From Candidatus Colwelliibacteriota bacterium (lineage in GTDB: Bacteria; Patescibacteriota; Minisyncoccia; UBA6257; Colwellbacteraceae), in contig JACOTQ010000001.1 in assembly GCA_016178255.1 (NCBI GenBank), forward strand, positions 2,802 to 8,420: a stretch of 5,619 bases of DNA, given 5' to 3'. Positions 5,054 through 5,619 of this stretch are shown one piece after another. Positions within the stretch are counted from its first letter, which is position 1. Every line of letters starts with the position of its first letter. The notes under the pieces are model-generated. The model was given only the letters and a program-made list of their open reading frames with translations. It did no database searches and was not told the DNA's origin. A program made the translations under genes and the position numbers.

Positions 5054-5236
5054 ATGAACGTTAAATTAAATATAAATAGAATTAGAAGGGCAAATCGCGT
5101 TAGAGCTAAGATTTTTGGCACGGGCGCGCGACCGCGACTGTCCATCTTTAGGAGCAACAGCCATATTTATGCGCAGCTGATAGATGATGAAGCCGGCAAA
5201 ACCTTGGCTTCAGCTTCGACTAAGGAGCTCATATGA
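5054..5236 (+). CDS. rplR: 50S ribosomal protein uL18 (L18), truncated to its N-terminal half
   Basis: uL18 binds 5S rRNA together with uL5 in the central protuberance. The N-terminal half is clear: a basic start (NINRIRRANRVRAKIFGTGARPRLSIFRS), then NSHIYAQLIDDEAGKTLASAST. The protein stops at 60 residues, while the family is about 110-120. The second half is absent, including the helix of the type GKLIAERALEKGI and the strongly conserved FDRGGYKYHGRVKALA segment. The sequence after the TGA at 5234-5236 does not continue uL18 in any frame, so neither stop-codon recoding nor a frameshift explains the loss. The last codons (AAG GAG CTC) double as the rpsE Shine-Dalgarno motif. As it stands it would probably not be functional. 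Identity is confident; the cause (real deletion or assembly collapse) is open. Confidence 0.9.
   Translation: MNVKLNINRIRRANRVRAKIFGTGARPRLSIFRSNSHIYAQLIDDEAGKTLASASTKELI
5215..5235 (+). other. Probable deletion junction in rplR just before rpsE
   Basis: uL18 homology runs through LASAST and perhaps KEL, after which the intact rpsE leader begins. About 50-60 conserved uL18 codons are missing (about 150-170 bases, judged against typical family length). AAGGAG at 5222-5227 can be read both as uL18 Lys-Glu and as the rpsE ribosome binding site, so a short direct repeat of that motif could have marked the breakpoints. The second copy, if it existed, is gone. Confidence 0.65.
5221..5227 (+). promoter_or_regulatory. 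Ribosome binding site of rpsE
   Basis: TAAGGAG is the strongest Shine-Dalgarno match in the window. It lies five bases before the ATG at 5233 and eight bases before the ATG at 5236, either of which is workable spacing. Its intact position supports the rpsE start even though rplR is damaged just upstream. Confidence 0.8.
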
Positions 5237-5619
5237 TGGAAAGAAGATTTATTAAGAAAGATAATTTCAATGAAGAAGTCATTGATTTGAGCCGCGTGAC
5301 AAGGGTTGTGGCGGGAGGTAAGCGTTTCCGTTTCAGGGCGACGGTCGTTGTTGGTGACGGAAAAGGAAAAGTTGGCGTAGGCGTTGCCAAAGGGTTGGAT
5401 TTTGAGCAATCAGTTAACAAGGCCAAAGCAGACGCCAAGAAAAACATAGTTGATGTTAAGATGAAGGGCGTTACCATTCCCCATGAAGTGGAAGCGAAGT
5501 TCGGAGCCGCGAGGGTCATAATCAAACCGGCCGTCGTGGGGCATGGTATTGTGGCCGGCGGGTCTCCCCGAGTCGTTTTAAAATTAGCGGGCATTGAAGA
5601 TGTAACGGCTAAGTGTCTT
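5233..5619 (+). CDS. rpsE: 30S ribosomal protein uS5 (S5), 3' end outside window
   Basis: uS5 binds 16S rRNA in the small-subunit body, lines the mRNA entry channel with S3 and S4, and affects decoding accuracy. The frame is open from the ATG at 5233 through the last base (129 codons). Seen are VIDLSRVTRVVAGGKRFRF, the ATVVVGDGKGKVGVGVAKG loop of the N-terminal double-stranded-RNA-binding-like domain (residues about 16-80), then TIPHEVEAKFGAARVIIKPA and GHGIVAGGSPRVVLKLAGIEDV of the C-terminal domain. About 30-40 residues should follow downstream. Two consecutive ATG codons (5233 and 5236) are both usable; the first overlaps the rplR stop as ATGA. Confidence 0.96.
   Translation, partial: MMERRFIKKDNFNEEVIDLSRVTRVVAGGKRFRFRATVVVGDGKGKVGVGVAKGLDFEQSVNKAKADAKKNIVDVKMKGVTIPHEVEAKFGAARVIIKPAVVGHGIVAGGSPRVVLKLAGIEDVTAKCL

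Noticed and set aside
5234..5300. Reading the rplR TGA as a sense codon (recoded Gly or Trp)
   Set aside because: Sequence after the TGA in that frame shows no uL18 homology, so recoding does not restore the protein.

Overview
The window is a single, densely packed, plus-strand ribosomal protein operon, equivalent to the end of the bacterial S10 operon running straight into spc. The order is rplB (5' end outside the window), rpsS, rplV, rpsC, rplP, rpmC, rpsQ, rplN, rplX, rplE, rpsN, rpsH, rplF, rplR, rpsE (3' end outside). Genes are separated by 0 to about 12 bases or overlap slightly. There is no promoter, terminator, RNA gene or gene-free stretch over 300 bases. The canonical bacterial order with no insertions supports one transcript and translational coupling. 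Clear Shine-Dalgarno motifs are rare; the best one precedes rpsE.

The organism is most likely a member of the Candidate Phyla Radiation (Patescibacteria), probably of the Parcubacteria type. The reasons are the short uL5 lacking the usual N-terminal segment, the compact uS8 starting MYIDTLVKVKNA and ending in LLFEIW, the uL2 C-terminal style (GVQPRGTKRPK, then a Lys-rich end), the zinc-binding S14 and a four-cysteine L24. This assignment rests on family resemblance from memory, not on a search.

Layout: 2-1041 holds uL2 and uS19. Bases 1054-1906 hold uL22 and uS3, with an abnormal junction between them. Bases 1912-3459 hold L16, L29, S17, L14 and L24, all full length. Bases 3441-5047 hold L5, S14, S8 and L6. 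Bases 5054-5619 hold a half-length L18 and the start of S5.

The products assemble into both ribosomal subunits. uL2 lies near the peptidyl transferase centre, uL22 and uL24 at the exit tunnel, uL5 and uL18 on 5S rRNA, and uS3, uS5 and uS8 in the small subunit.

I see no new biological system here. What deserves attention is two places where conserved protein sequence is missing. At about 1318-1325, uL22 stops at the tip of its tunnel hairpin and the frame passes directly into the uS3 body, without the uS3 start codon or first ~17 residues. At about 5215-5235, uL18 stops at 60 residues immediately at the S5 ribosome binding site. Both look like deletions joined at or near gene boundaries, from either an assembly collapse or real lesions. 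A hairpin-forming G+C-rich insertion in rpsS (761-783) may be a genomic repeat accommodated in frame.
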